The notes below the pieces were generated by a model. It had not been told where the DNA came from and made no database searches. It worked only from the letters and a program-made list of their open reading frames with translations. From NCBI RefSeq assembly GCF_007830175.1, contig NZ_VLKH01000002.1, positions 62,001-126,000 of the forward strand: a stretch of 64,000 nucleotides of DNA, written 5' to 3'. The DNA is from Sedimentibacter saalensis (GTDB taxonomy: Bacteria; Bacillota; Clostridia; Tissierellales; Sedimentibacteraceae). Positions 53,574 through 62,618 of this stretch are shown piece by piece. The number at the start of each line of letters is the position of its first letter. Position 1 is the first letter of the stretch. Made by a program: the position numbers and the translations under genes.

Positions 53574-54563
53574 TTATTTTGATACTGCAGTTGCTTTGAG
53601 AAGTTTAATACATTCAAGCACATCTTTTTTATTTATTATTTCTGCAGCTGAATGAAGGTTTCTTGTGGGTATGGAAATTACTCCGCTTGGAATTCCTTCT
53701 CTTGTCATATGAATTGGTCCGGCATCTGTTCCGCCAAACTCCAGAACCTCATACTGATACTTGATGTTGTTTTCTTCTGCCAGATTTGTGAGAAGGTTCT
53801 TTACATCAGGATGTGTGATCATAGATTTGTCCATGAGCTTGATTGCTGCTCCGCCTCCAAGTTTCACATCCATTTTTATTCCGTCAAGAGAATCTCCTGT
53901 TGCTGTAACATCAAGAGCCACCGCAAGGTCAGGATTTACGCTGTAGCCCGCAGTCTTGGCTCCTCTTGTGCCGACCTCCTCCTGAACGGAAAATACATAA
54001 TAAACATCATTTTCAGTGACAGGATGGTCTTTAATGGCCTCTATCTGAATGTAACAGCCTATTCTGTCATCAGCAGCTCTGCATATTGTGCAGTCCGGTG
54101 TTTCGTAATATTCAGATTTGAATACGCACATGTCTCCTATGTGGAAGTTTTTCTTTACAAATTCAGGATCAGTTGATGCAACGTCAATATAAAGTTTGCT
54201 CATTGTAAGCTTTTCGTTGTCTTTTAATTCTTCGCAGCACACAACTCCCTGAAGTCCGTTGTCAAACACCATGGTCAATCCTATTATTTCTTTTGCGTGT
54301 ATTCCTCCAACATTTGAAAATCTCAAGAATCCTTTTTCATCAACATGAGTGATTATAAGTCCTATTTGATCCATGTGTGCTGAAAACAATATTTTTTTGC
54401 CGTTTCCTTTTTTTCTTGCAATAAGATTTCCAAGAGGGTCAACTTTTATTTCGTCAACATAATCTTTTATTTCTTCTGTTATTATATCACGGATGTTTTT
54501 TTCTCTTCCTGAGGGAGAAAAACAATCTGATAATTTTTTCATTAATTCGCTGTTAAAATTCAT
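53574..54563 (-). CDS. M42 family metallopeptidase (third of three)
   Basis: The 329-residue M42 (FrvX/PepA-type) aminopeptidase has two metal sites: FSAHMDQIGLI, RAADDRIGC, VQEEVGTRGA with the catalytic/ligand Glu pair, ALDVTAT and NLHSAAE. These enzymes form large tetrahedral shells that trim acidic or hydrophobic peptides. GGGG before ATG 54563 sets the start 1 nt after the stop of the preceding paralogue; the longer frame from 54587 overlaps it. Its middle region diverges from the other two, suggesting different peptide preferences. Confidence 0.92.
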   Translation of the reverse strand: MNFNSELMKKLSDCFSPSGREKNIRDIITEEIKDYVDEIKVDPLGNLIARKKGNGKKILFSAHMDQIGLIITHVDEKGFLRFSNVGGIHAKEIIGLTMVFDNGLQGVVCCEELKDNEKLTMSKLYIDVASTDPEFVKKNFHIGDMCVFKSEYYETPDCTICRAADDRIGCYIQIEAIKDHPVTENDVYYVFSVQEEVGTRGAKTAGYSVNPDLAVALDVTATGDSLDGIKMDVKLGGGAAIKLMDKSMITHPDVKNLLTNLAEENNIKYQYEVLEFGGTDAGPIHMTREGIPSGVISIPTRNLHSAAEIINKKDVLECIKLLKATAVSK

Positions 54564-54564
54564 T

Positions 54565-55578
54565 TTATTCCCCTTTCTGATTTGCAATTATAACTGCTTT
54601 TGTAAGATTTACAACGCTGTTGTAATCATTTTTACTGGCTACATTCACTGCTGAATGAATGTATCTGCAAGGAACTGATATTGCCATTACCTTGGAGCCG
54701 TCCTTTGTTTTGTGGATTGCTCCTGCATCGTTTCCTCCTGCAGATGATTTTCTGTACTGATATGAAATGTTGTTTTCTTCTGCAATTTTAGCAGCAGCTC
54801 TTACAATATCAATATCATATATGGTTGAATTGTCCATAATGGATAGGGCTGCACCGGCACCTATTATTGTAGATTTTGAGTGTTCGTCAATGCCGGGCAT
54901 ATCTGCACACACTGTTCCTTCAATAACAATTCCAAGATCAGGTTCCAATGCATAAGCTGCTGTAACTGCTCCCCTGCATCCCACTTCTTCCATTACTGTA
55001 AATACTCCATAAAAATCAGCATCAAGCTTCATGCTTAAAAGTTCAAGTATGGCGCTGCAGCCTGCACGGTCGTCAAGAGCTTTGGCTTTTATGAGAGAAT
55101 CTCCGAACTCAACATAATCGCTTACAAATACAACATAATCTCCAATGCTTACAAGTTTTTCGGTTTCTGTTTTTGAACCTGAGCCAATGTCAATATAAAG
55201 TTTTTCAACAGGTATTGTTTTTCCTCTCTCATCATCGCTCATGAGATGAACTGCCTTGGAGCCTATTACTCCCGGAATTTTTTTGTCTCCTACAAGCACT
55301 TGTTTTGAATTTAAAACTCTTGGGTCAATTCCTCCCACGGCCTGAAAGCGAATGAATCCGTCACCGTCAATGTGTGTTACTATTAATCCTACTTCATCCA
55401 TGTGTGCAGCAACCATTATTGTCTTGCTTTTCTTTCCCTTGTTGTGGGCAATGACGTTTCCAAGCTTATCAACGCAGTAGCTGCAGCCCATTTCTTCAAG
55501 TTTTTTCTTTATGTAATTTCTTACTTCATACTCGCAGCCTGATACGCCAGAAAGTTCAGTCAATTCTTTTAAAAACAT
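54565..55578 (-). CDS. M42 family metallopeptidase (second of three)
   Basis: This 337-residue M42 aminopeptidase shows VAAHMDEVGLI, KALDDRAGC, VMEEVGCRGA, VIEGTVCAD and RYIHSAVN, so both metal sites are complete. Here the aspartate of the VLD motif found in the third copy is a glutamate (VIEGT). The start at ATG 55578 follows GGAGG and overlaps the first paralogue by 10 nt, indicating translational coupling. Confidence 0.93.
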   Translation of the reverse strand: MFLKELTELSGVSGCEYEVRNYIKKKLEEMGCSYCVDKLGNVIAHNKGKKSKTIMVAAHMDEVGLIVTHIDGDGFIRFQAVGGIDPRVLNSKQVLVGDKKIPGVIGSKAVHLMSDDERGKTIPVEKLYIDIGSGSKTETEKLVSIGDYVVFVSDYVEFGDSLIKAKALDDRAGCSAILELLSMKLDADFYGVFTVMEEVGCRGAVTAAYALEPDLGIVIEGTVCADMPGIDEHSKSTIIGAGAALSIMDNSTIYDIDIVRAAAKIAEENNISYQYRKSSAGGNDAGAIHKTKDGSKVMAISVPCRYIHSAVNVASKNDYNSVVNLTKAVIIANQKGE

Positions 55579-56609
55579 AATATTTCCTCCAAATCAGAAT
55601 TATCAAGCTCGTTGATGAAACGGGCAATTGCTCTGCCTGCGTTTTCAACATCAGCAATGTCGATTGTTTCAACAGAAGTGTGCATGTATCTTAGAGGAAT
55701 TGAAAGCAAAATGCAAGGTATTCCTTCCCTGTTAACCTGAAGGGCTTCTGTGTCTGTTCCTGTCCTGGATGGAATTGCTTCATACTGCATTGGAAAGTTG
55801 TATAATTTGCACACTTCCACGAATTTTTTTGTAAGCTTATGGTTAAGTCTTCCTCCATATGCAACAACAGGTCCCTTGCCCAGGTGAGCTGTTTCTGAAG
55901 GCATATCAGGAGCCATTCCAAATCCCACATCAAGAATAATTCCTATGTCAGGATTTACCTTGTAGCTTGCAGTTGTTGAACCTCTGTAGCCTGTTTCTTC
56001 CTGGGCTGTTGCTGCATAATAAATTGAACTTTTGTGTGAAAGTTTTTTAAGCTCCTTTGCAGTTTCAAGCATTACTGCAACGCATGCCCTGTCATCAAAT
56101 GCCTTTGCCGAAACAACAGTTCCCTGAAGCTGAAGAGGTTTTCTCTTTATTGTTGCAACGTCTCCTACTCTAACCATTTTTTCAAGCTTTTCTTTTGTAT
56201 ATCCTGTGTCTATGTATAAGTCTTTTAACTTTAATGGCTTGTTTCTTTCATCCTCAGTTGTTACATGAGGAGGTTTTATTCCTATTACTCCAAATACATT
56301 TTCCTTGCCGTAGACTATTACTTCCTGTGCCACAAGTGAAGCAGGATTTATTCCTCCAACGGATGTAAAGCTTAAAAATCCTCCGTCCAGAATCTTTGTA
56401 ACCATGAGACCTATTTCATCAATGTGGGCTGCAAGCATTATTTTTTTGCCGTTTGTTCCTTCCGACTTGAATATGTAGCTTCCAAGTTTGTCCCTTTCCA
56501 ATGAATCCGTGTAAGATTCAAAATATTTTTTAAGTATGCTGCCGTTTGAATGTTCAAAGCCTGAAACAATTTGATTTGAACACACATCAAACAAAAATTC
56601 CTTTATCAA
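55569..56609 (-). CDS. M42 family metallopeptidase (first of three)
   Basis: This 346-residue M42 aminopeptidase shows LAAHIDEIGLM, KAFDDRACV, AQEETGYRGS, ILDVGFG and RYMHTSVE, giving full metal and catalytic residues. It heads the three-gene operon and starts with TTG 56609 behind a strong AGGAGGGG. No ATG in a good position lies nearby, so the TTG start is likely real and may set a lower translation rate. Confidence 0.92.
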   Translation of the reverse strand: MIKEFLFDVCSNQIVSGFEHSNGSILKKYFESYTDSLERDKLGSYIFKSEGTNGKKIMLAAHIDEIGLMVTKILDGGFLSFTSVGGINPASLVAQEVIVYGKENVFGVIGIKPPHVTTEDERNKPLKLKDLYIDTGYTKEKLEKMVRVGDVATIKRKPLQLQGTVVSAKAFDDRACVAVMLETAKELKKLSHKSSIYYAATAQEETGYRGSTTASYKVNPDIGIILDVGFGMAPDMPSETAHLGKGPVVAYGGRLNHKLTKKFVEVCKLYNFPMQYEAIPSRTGTDTEALQVNREGIPCILLSIPLRYMHTSVETIDIADVENAGRAIARFINELDNSDLEEILCF

Positions 56610-56654
56610 GTTACCCCTCCTAAATTATATTATTTATCGCTAAAAGAGTAAAAA

Positions 56655-56682
56655 AAATGTTAGATCATATGACCTAACATTT
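56655..56682 (-). terminator. Terminator after ispH-S1
   Basis: AAATGTTAG and CTAACATTT with an inner TCATATGA form the stem; a run of about eight T residues follows on the minus strand. It separates ispH-S1 from the M42 operon. Confidence 0.88.
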
Positions 56683-56689
56683 CTAAAAT

Positions 56690-58984
56690 TTACTTCAACA
56701 AATCTCCAAGAGCATTTCCTATGGATTCGCCAATAGTAAAGTTTGCTTCTTCTGGCTGATATGATGCAGCTTCAGTATTTTCAAATTCGTCTCCCTTGTC
56801 TTCAAGTATAAATGACAAGTTAAGATTCTTTCCTTTTAAATCAATTCCAAGAACTTTAGCATCTTTCATTTCTCCAACTTTAACAACCTGAGCAGGAGTT
56901 CTTAATTTTTCAGTTGATACTTTAGCTATTGGAATGAAGCAGTCAATGTTTCCATTTACGCTTACATGTACTCCGTCTAAAAGTATACGAGTAACTTCAA
57001 CTTGAATTATGTCGTCTTTCTTAAGATCTTTTGCGTATTTGTCAAATGGATGTTCAACAAGCTGTTTCATGCCAAGGCTTACTTTTCTGTCTTTTCTTGT
57101 AATGTTCAGTATTTTCGCAGTAACTTCCTGTCCTTCATGGAGGATGTCAGTAACTTTTTCAGTTCTTGCCCAATCAAGATCTTTGATGTGAAGCAGACAT
57201 TCAATGTCATCAACCATTACAAATGCGCCGAAGTCAACAATTCTTGTTACAACACCTGTAACAACATCACCTTTTTGATGTTTGTCAAGGAACAATGCCC
57301 ATGGGCTCTTGATTGTTGCTTTGTAGCTCAATGATAATTTCTTGTTTTCTTTATCTATGCTTTTTACTTTTACGCTTATTTTATCGCCTGTTTTCAAAAC
57401 TTCTGAAGGATGTTTTATTCTTGTCCAGGCAATTTCATTAATATGAAGAAGTCCGTCAATTCCGTTGATTTCTACGAAAGCGCCGTAATCCTGAATATTC
57501 TTAACTGTTCCTTCGTAAATTTCGCCTTCTTTGATTGTTTCCCATACTTCGTTGTCTTTAGCTTCTTTTTCCTGCTTTTCAATGGCTCTTGATGTAAGAA
57601 CCAGCTGTCTTCTTCCTTTGTTGTTCTTTGTTTCAAGAACCTGTACTTTCAGATTCTTGCCAACATATTCTGAAGGATCAGCATTTCTGTTGATTGATAT
57701 TTGGTTTCTTGGAATGAATCCTTTAATGCCTTTTACTTTTCCGTAAATTCCGAATTGAGATGCTTCAACTATTATGGTTTCAACAACTGTTCCGTCGTTT
57801 TTCATAGCCTCAAGCTCTTCCCAAACTTTGTGCTCTTCCAATGGCTTTCTTGTCAATACAACGTTGCCGTCCTGATCTGAAATTTTAACTACCTGAGCTT
57901 CAATTTCATCTCCTTCTTTCACCAGCTTTGTTAAGTCTTGAACTTCTCCCATTGAAAATTCATCTCTTGTGATAATTCCATCTGATTTATAATTGATGTT
58001 CACAGAAACAGCCTCTGGAGTTACGTAAATAACAGTACCCTTGATTCTTTCGCCTGTTCTGATATATGATACTCCGCCATAATTTTCAAGCAATTCATGC
58101 ATAGTACCGGCTTGTTCTGCTTGTTCGTTCTTTTCATTCATGTCGTTATTTAGGTTTTCCAACATTTTAATAACCTCCTCAATGATCCAGTCAGGGGCCG
58201 AAGCACCTGCGGACACTCCCACAATAGTTTTTTTATCAATATATTTATAAGGGATTTCCTTATAATTTTCAATTAAGAATGTGTTCTCACAAACTTTTTT
58301 GCTCAGCTCATAGAGTTTTTTTGTGTTTGAACTTGTTTTGCTTCCTACTATGAGCATCACGTCACACCTGGAAGCAAGCTCAAGGCATGAATCCTGTCTT
58401 TTTCTCGTGGCATCGCAAATTGTATTCTCTGCCACAACATTAGTTAAGTGTTTTTTTTCAATATAATCAGTTATTTCATCAAATGTCTTTGAATTAAATG
58501 TTGTCTGGGACACCAGCAGATATTTTTTAGAAGCATCAATGTCCAAGCTTTTAAATGCATCAACACTGTCTATAACTTCTGCGTCAATGCACCAGCCAAT
58601 TATACCAAGCACTTCAGGGTGATTTTTGTCCCCTGCAATGATTATATTGTAATCATTATTTTTAAATTCTTCAACTATTTTGTGTATTTTTTTTACTTTT
58701 ACGCAAGTTGCGTCAATTACTTCAACATTATTTTCATTTATTTTATCATAAACATATTTTCCAACGCCGTGAGCTCTTATTAAAAGCTTGGCGTCAGATT
58801 TTTCAGGAACTTCATCAACCACAGTCAGGCCCATTTCCTTAAGTTTGTCTATAACATCCTTATTATGTATTATTTCTCCGTAACTGTAAAGCTTTTTTTC
58901 TTCTTCCAGTGCATTAAATGCTTTATTGACTGCAACTTTTACTCCTGCGCAAAATCCATTGTACTTTGACACTTCAATTCTCAT
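56690..58984 (-). CDS. ispH: IspH fused to five S1 RNA-binding repeats
   Basis: This 764-residue fusion carries IspH/LytB (about 1-280), the [4Fe-4S] reductase making IPP and DMAPP in the last step of the MEP pathway. Cluster cysteines are Cys12 (GFCAGV), Cys94 (DATCVKV) and Cys190 (NTICDAT). After a linker come five S1 repeats (from GERIKGTVIYV, GTVVETIIVEASQFG, GEIYEGTVKNIQDYG, GDVVTGVVTRIVDFG and DDIIQVEVTRI) like ribosomal protein S1. The fusion is a clostridial feature. The start at 58984 overlaps plsC by 11 nt; ATG 58996 is an alternative. Confidence 0.95.
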   Translation of the reverse strand: MRIEVSKYNGFCAGVKVAVNKAFNALEEEKKLYSYGEIIHNKDVIDKLKEMGLTVVDEVPEKSDAKLLIRAHGVGKYVYDKINENNVEVIDATCVKVKKIHKIVEEFKNNDYNIIIAGDKNHPEVLGIIGWCIDAEVIDSVDAFKSLDIDASKKYLLVSQTTFNSKTFDEITDYIEKKHLTNVVAENTICDATRKRQDSCLELASRCDVMLIVGSKTSSNTKKLYELSKKVCENTFLIENYKEIPYKYIDKKTIVGVSAGASAPDWIIEEVIKMLENLNNDMNEKNEQAEQAGTMHELLENYGGVSYIRTGERIKGTVIYVTPEAVSVNINYKSDGIITRDEFSMGEVQDLTKLVKEGDEIEAQVVKISDQDGNVVLTRKPLEEHKVWEELEAMKNDGTVVETIIVEASQFGIYGKVKGIKGFIPRNQISINRNADPSEYVGKNLKVQVLETKNNKGRRQLVLTSRAIEKQEKEAKDNEVWETIKEGEIYEGTVKNIQDYGAFVEINGIDGLLHINEIAWTRIKHPSEVLKTGDKISVKVKSIDKENKKLSLSYKATIKSPWALFLDKHQKGDVVTGVVTRIVDFGAFVMVDDIECLLHIKDLDWARTEKVTDILHEGQEVTAKILNITRKDRKVSLGMKQLVEHPFDKYAKDLKKDDIIQVEVTRILLDGVHVSVNGNIDCFIPIAKVSTEKLRTPAQVVKVGEMKDAKVLGIDLKGKNLNLSFILEDKGDEFENTEAASYQPEEANFTIGESIGNALGDLLK

Positions 58985-59579
58985 TATTCTTACCATCTGA
59001 CTTCAAATTATAGATATCTTTTAAAATTTCTTTGCCGATTTGTGTATATTCTTCTGTCTTGATTTTCTCGGTGTAATTTTCAAAATAATCTTTTTCTTCC
59101 CCCACATACAGCTCTAGTTTCCCTCTGAACTTGTATGGCCCCTCGATGTATACCGGGAGTATTTTTGCCTTTGCTTTGTTGGCAATCATGGCAATTCCAG
59201 GCTTTGCATTGCTTTCATCATATCCGGTCTGAATTCTTGTTCCTTCAGGATATATGCCTAATACTCCGCCTTCATTAAGCACGGCTATGGAGCTTTTAAT
59301 TGCTGACAATGAAATACCCTGTCTGTCTACGGGAAATGCTCCCAGCTTTCTGAACAGAAAACCAAGAATTTTATGGTCAAAAAGTTCTTTCTTGCCCATG
59401 TAGTGAATCTGGCGCTTAGTAGAAACAGCCAGTATAACCGGATCAATCATTGATATGTGATTTCCGCAAACAATGAGGCCACCTTCAGTGTTGTCAATGT
59501 TTTCTGAGTTGTGAACTTTTAGGTCAAAAAAAATGAAAACTAAAAACTTTAAAATTTTTACAACAATTCTATAGAACAT
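58974..59579 (-). CDS. plsC: 1-acyl-sn-glycerol-3-phosphate acyltransferase
   Basis: This 201-residue membrane-associated PlsC-type enzyme acylates lysophosphatidate. Motifs: NHISMIDP (H-x4-D catalytic), GAFPVDRQG and GIYPEGTRIQ. The N-terminus is hydrophobic (IVVKILKFLVFIFF). The open frame starts at 59645, but GGAGGG before ATG 59579 sets the start, overlapping cmk by 11 nt. The cmk-plsC-ispH order is a common clostridial operon. Confidence 0.92.
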   Translation of the reverse strand: MFYRIVVKILKFLVFIFFDLKVHNSENIDNTEGGLIVCGNHISMIDPVILAVSTKRQIHYMGKKELFDHKILGFLFRKLGAFPVDRQGISLSAIKSSIAVLNEGGVLGIYPEGTRIQTGYDESNAKPGIAMIANKAKAKILPVYIEGPYKFRGKLELYVGEEKDYFENYTEKIKTEEYTQIGKEILKDIYNLKSDGKNNEN

Positions 59580-60219
59580 TTTGCCCTCCGACAAAGTCTT
59601 TAATTTTCCTGACAACTTCATTAATTTCCATATGAGTTGTGTCAATCAATATTGCATCATCAGCTTTTTTCAGAGGTGAAAATTCTCTTGTGGAATCATT
59701 GATGTCTCTTTTCTTTATATCCTCAAGAACATTGTCCCTGTCTGCTGCTGTTCCACCGGCAAGAAGCTGTTCATATCTTCTTTCTGCTCTTGTTTCAACA
59801 GATGCTGTTATAAAGAATTTGAAGTCCGCATCAGGAAAAACTTTAGTACCAATATCTCTGCCGTCTAATATCACATTTTTGTTTTTAGCAATATTTCTTT
59901 GCAGTTCAACCATTTTAGTTCTCACATTTTTAAATGCAGAAATTTTAGAAGCATATTTGGATATTTCTTCGCTTCTTATTAAACTTTCCACATTCATTTT
60001 GTCAAGGAATATTTTGTTGTCAGAATAATCAACTTCAGTTGTTTCAAGCATTTCATCTATTGTATCTTCTTTAACTTCTATGTTGTTGATATATGCCTTA
60101 TATGCAAGGGCGCGGTACATTGCCCCCGTATCAATATATTCAAAACCAAGTTCCCTGCTTAATAGTCTTGCAACAGTGCTTTTGCCAGCTCCTGATGGTC
60201 CGTCTATTGCAATTATCAT
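59569..60219 (-). CDS. cmk: Cytidylate kinase
   Basis: Cmk (216 residues) phosphorylates CMP and dCMP. P-loop GPSGAGKST (about 7-15), the substrate region FEYIDTGAMYRALA and the conserved DGRDIGT are visible. Length is typical. First gene of cmk-plsC-ispH-S1. Confidence 0.95.
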   Translation of the reverse strand: MIIAIDGPSGAGKSTVARLLSRELGFEYIDTGAMYRALAYKAYINNIEVKEDTIDEMLETTEVDYSDNKIFLDKMNVESLIRSEEISKYASKISAFKNVRTKMVELQRNIAKNKNVILDGRDIGTKVFPDADFKFFITASVETRAERRYEQLLAGGTAADRDNVLEDIKKRDINDSTREFSPLKKADDAILIDTTHMEINEVVRKIKDFVGGQNVL

Positions 60220-60329
60220 TATTTTTTTCCTTTCAAGTATATTTAAACACTTTACTATTATATTACAAATTTAGAAATATAACAACAAAATTTTTTAAAG
60301 TGAAATTTGGAAATTCAATACAATAAAAA

Positions 60330-60352
60330 GGACAATGTAAAAACATTGTCCC
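60330..60352 (-). terminator. Terminator after the RpiR-type regulator gene
   Basis: GGACAATGT and ACATTGTCC form a 9-bp stem with a 4-nt loop, followed by CTTTTTATT on the minus strand. Confidence 0.85.
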
Positions 60353-60367
60353 TATTTATAACCATTG

Positions 60368-61240
60368 TTAATTGTTATCATTTTGATATATGCTGTTGTT
60401 GTCCCACAGCTGTTCAAGCCTGTTGTAATATTCAACTATATCATCTTTTTCCTGAAGTCCTATGTTAATAATCAAATTGTTGATCATTGCAAGAGGACCA
60501 ACCAGTGAATCTATGAATGACACTATGTTGCTTTTTGCAAGCAGAGAAACATCGGCAATGTTGTATACGGGAGATGCTTCTGTGTCTGTTATGGCAACTA
60601 TTTTTGTATTGTGTTCCTTTATGAATTTTGTTGCATCAATTGTAATCTTTGAGTATCTTGGATAGCTTATTACAATCAGTACATCTGTTTCCTTGATTCG
60701 TATGATTTCTTCGTAAAGAGAATTAACGCCGCTGTTGTTCAATACTTTTACGTTATCAAGTATTACATCAAGATAAAAACCAAGGTAATTTGACAGCGTC
60801 GATGAGGTACGAAGACCAAGTATGTATACTTTTTTAGCGTTCATTATGATTTCAGTCGCCTTGTCAAGAGCCTCAATGTCAAAGTTTTCAAACATATTGC
60901 GCATGTTGTTCATTTCATTTTTAATTATTTTTTTGTGAAGCTTATCCTTGTCGTTTACAATATCATCGTCAAGACCGATTCTCTGCACAGTTGTAAGCTT
61001 GTTTTTAATAAGAACCTGCAAAGCTTTTTGAAGCTCCGGAAAACCGGAATAACCAAGGCTGCTTGCAAAACGCACAACAGTCGATTCACTTACGTCAACG
61101 GTCTCCCCAATCTTTGCAGCAGTCATGAATGCTGCCTTGTCATAGTGGTCTATTATGAATTGCGCAATTTGTTTTTGACCTTTGCTGAATTTATGATAAT
61201 TACTGTTAATAAGACCGATTAAATCATTTGTATTGTTCAT
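60368..61240 (-). CDS. MurR/RpiR-family transcriptional regulator
   Basis: The 290-residue regulator has an N-terminal HTH_6 (about 1-75; SESTVVRFASSLGYSGFPELQKAL) and a C-terminal SIS sugar-phosphate-binding domain (about 125-260; KVYILGLRTSSTLSNYLG, VLIVISYPRYSKI, VAITDTEASP). RpiR proteins respond to phosphosugars. It follows the gamma subunit of the oxidoreductase by 3 nt, so it may be co-transcribed and regulate that operon, though no sugar gene is near. Confidence 0.9.
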   Translation of the reverse strand: MNNTNDLIGLINSNYHKFSKGQKQIAQFIIDHYDKAAFMTAAKIGETVDVSESTVVRFASSLGYSGFPELQKALQVLIKNKLTTVQRIGLDDDIVNDKDKLHKKIIKNEMNNMRNMFENFDIEALDKATEIIMNAKKVYILGLRTSSTLSNYLGFYLDVILDNVKVLNNSGVNSLYEEIIRIKETDVLIVISYPRYSKITIDATKFIKEHNTKIVAITDTEASPVYNIADVSLLAKSNIVSFIDSLVGPLAMINNLIINIGLQEKDDIVEYYNRLEQLWDNNSIYQNDNN

Positions 61241-61243
61241 ATG

Positions 61244-61783
61244 TCATCCTCGAATTAGTTTTATTCCTTCTTCGAAAGCGCTGATGTTCTTGTCAACTGT
61301 AACAGGAGGAACCCTGTTTGTAATTGATTTCAGCATTATATCCTTGTGAATTACATCTTCTCCTATCAATGCATACAATGCACCCACAGAAACAATGTTT
61401 GAAACCATGTGAGTTCCTAACTTATTTTGAGCAGTGTCAAGAATGGGAAGACTGTAAATTGTATACGGAGCATCATGCACAATGTCAACACTTTCGTCAA
61501 CAACTAGTATACCATTTTTGTCTAAAGTTGCAATATATTTATCATATGAATTCTGTGTAAGTGCCAGCAAAATGTTAGGGGTAGTAACTTTCGGAAAATT
61601 AATTTCAGCCTTGCTTATGATGACTTCGGCTTTGCTGGAGCCACCTCTGGCTTCCGGTCCATATGACTGGGTTTGTATTGCATTAATTCCTTGTTCAATG
61701 GCAGCATCAGCAATTATGATGGCAGCAAGTATTACTCCCTGTCCTCCTGACCCGCTCAGTCTTAATTCTAATTTATCAAACAT
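61244..61783 (-). CDS. 2-oxoacid:ferredoxin oxidoreductase, gamma subunit
   Basis: This 179-residue gamma subunit (catalytic domain family EKR/POR_gamma) shows LRLSGSGGQGVILA, QTQSYGPEARGGSSKAEVIIS and the tail of the domain. It works with the alpha, beta and delta subunits to oxidise a 2-oxoacid to acyl-CoA with ferredoxin as acceptor. ATG 61783 after GAGGAG is chosen over the upstream frame start. It sits 10 nt after the beta gene. Confidence 0.92.
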   Translation of the reverse strand: MFDKLELRLSGSGGQGVILAAIIIADAAIEQGINAIQTQSYGPEARGGSSKAEVIISKAEINFPKVTTPNILLALTQNSYDKYIATLDKNGILVVDESVDIVHDAPYTIYSLPILDTAQNKLGTHMVSNIVSVGALYALIGEDVIHKDIMLKSITNRVPPVTVDKNISAFEEGIKLIRG

Positions 61784-61793
61784 AACAGTCTCC

Positions 61794-62618
61794 TCATTTA
61801 TTTTGAAATTTGTCAATTATAACCTGATAGCTTTCTGTGTACTCAGGTTTAGGATTATTGTAGAATTCACCTATAAGTATTTTGTTTTCTGCCTTTTCAG
61901 GATTCTTTTCCAAAACCTTCACATCTACACAGTTGTCTTTTAAGAATGTGTGCATTTTTACGGCATTTCCTTTTTTATTTTTTCTGCCGTAATAAGTAGG
62001 GCACAGACTTAATCCTTCAATAAATGAAAATCCTTTGTTTTTCAATCCGTTTTCAATAAGCTTCTGCATCATTGGAGCATGATATGCAGTACCTCTTCCC
62101 ACATAAGTAGCACCTGCTCCCTGTGCAAGGTTGCATAGGTCAAAAGGCTTGTCAATGTTTCCAAAAGGTGCAGTAGTAGCAAAGTCGCCATATGGAGTTG
62201 TAGGAGAATATTGTCCTCCTGTCATTCCGTATATGTTGTTGTTGAACACGATTGTTGTGATGTCTATGTTTCTTCTTGCTGCATGAATGAGGTGGTTACC
62301 GCCTATGGCAGAACTGTCCCCGTCTCCCATTATGACTATTACATGAAGTTTCGGGTTTGCATGCTTTATGCCTGTTGCAAATGCCAGGGCTCTTCCGTGT
62401 GTTGTGTGAAGAGTATTGAAATCAAGGTATCCAGGTGCTCTTGAAGAACATCCTATTCCTGAAACTAGAACGACTTCATCCTTGTTAAGACCAAGTTTGT
62501 CTATTGCTCTTACAACTGTGTTCATTAAAGTTCCATGGCCACAACCGGGGCACCAAATATGAGGCAGTCTGTTTACTCTGAAATACTTTTCCGTTAAATC
62601 GCTGCAATTAGTGTTCAT
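61794..62618 (-). CDS. 2-oxoacid:ferredoxin oxidoreductase, beta (TPP) subunit
   Basis: The 274-residue thiamine-diphosphate-binding subunit shows WCPGCGHG near the start, the TPP/Mg2+ motif GDGDSSAIGGNHLIHAARRN and NNNIYGMTGGQ. CPGCGHG is typical of KorB/VorA-type subunits. It overlaps the alpha gene by 1 nt. The substrate (2-oxoglutarate or branched-chain or aryl oxoacid) cannot be fixed from sequence alone. Confidence 0.93.
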   Translation of the reverse strand: MNTNCSDLTEKYFRVNRLPHIWCPGCGHGTLMNTVVRAIDKLGLNKDEVVLVSGIGCSSRAPGYLDFNTLHTTHGRALAFATGIKHANPKLHVIVIMGDGDSSAIGGNHLIHAARRNIDITTIVFNNNIYGMTGGQYSPTTPYGDFATTAPFGNIDKPFDLCNLAQGAGATYVGRGTAYHAPMMQKLIENGLKNKGFSFIEGLSLCPTYYGRKNKKGNAVKMHTFLKDNCVDVKVLEKNPEKAENKILIGEFYNNPKPEYTESYQVIIDKFQNK

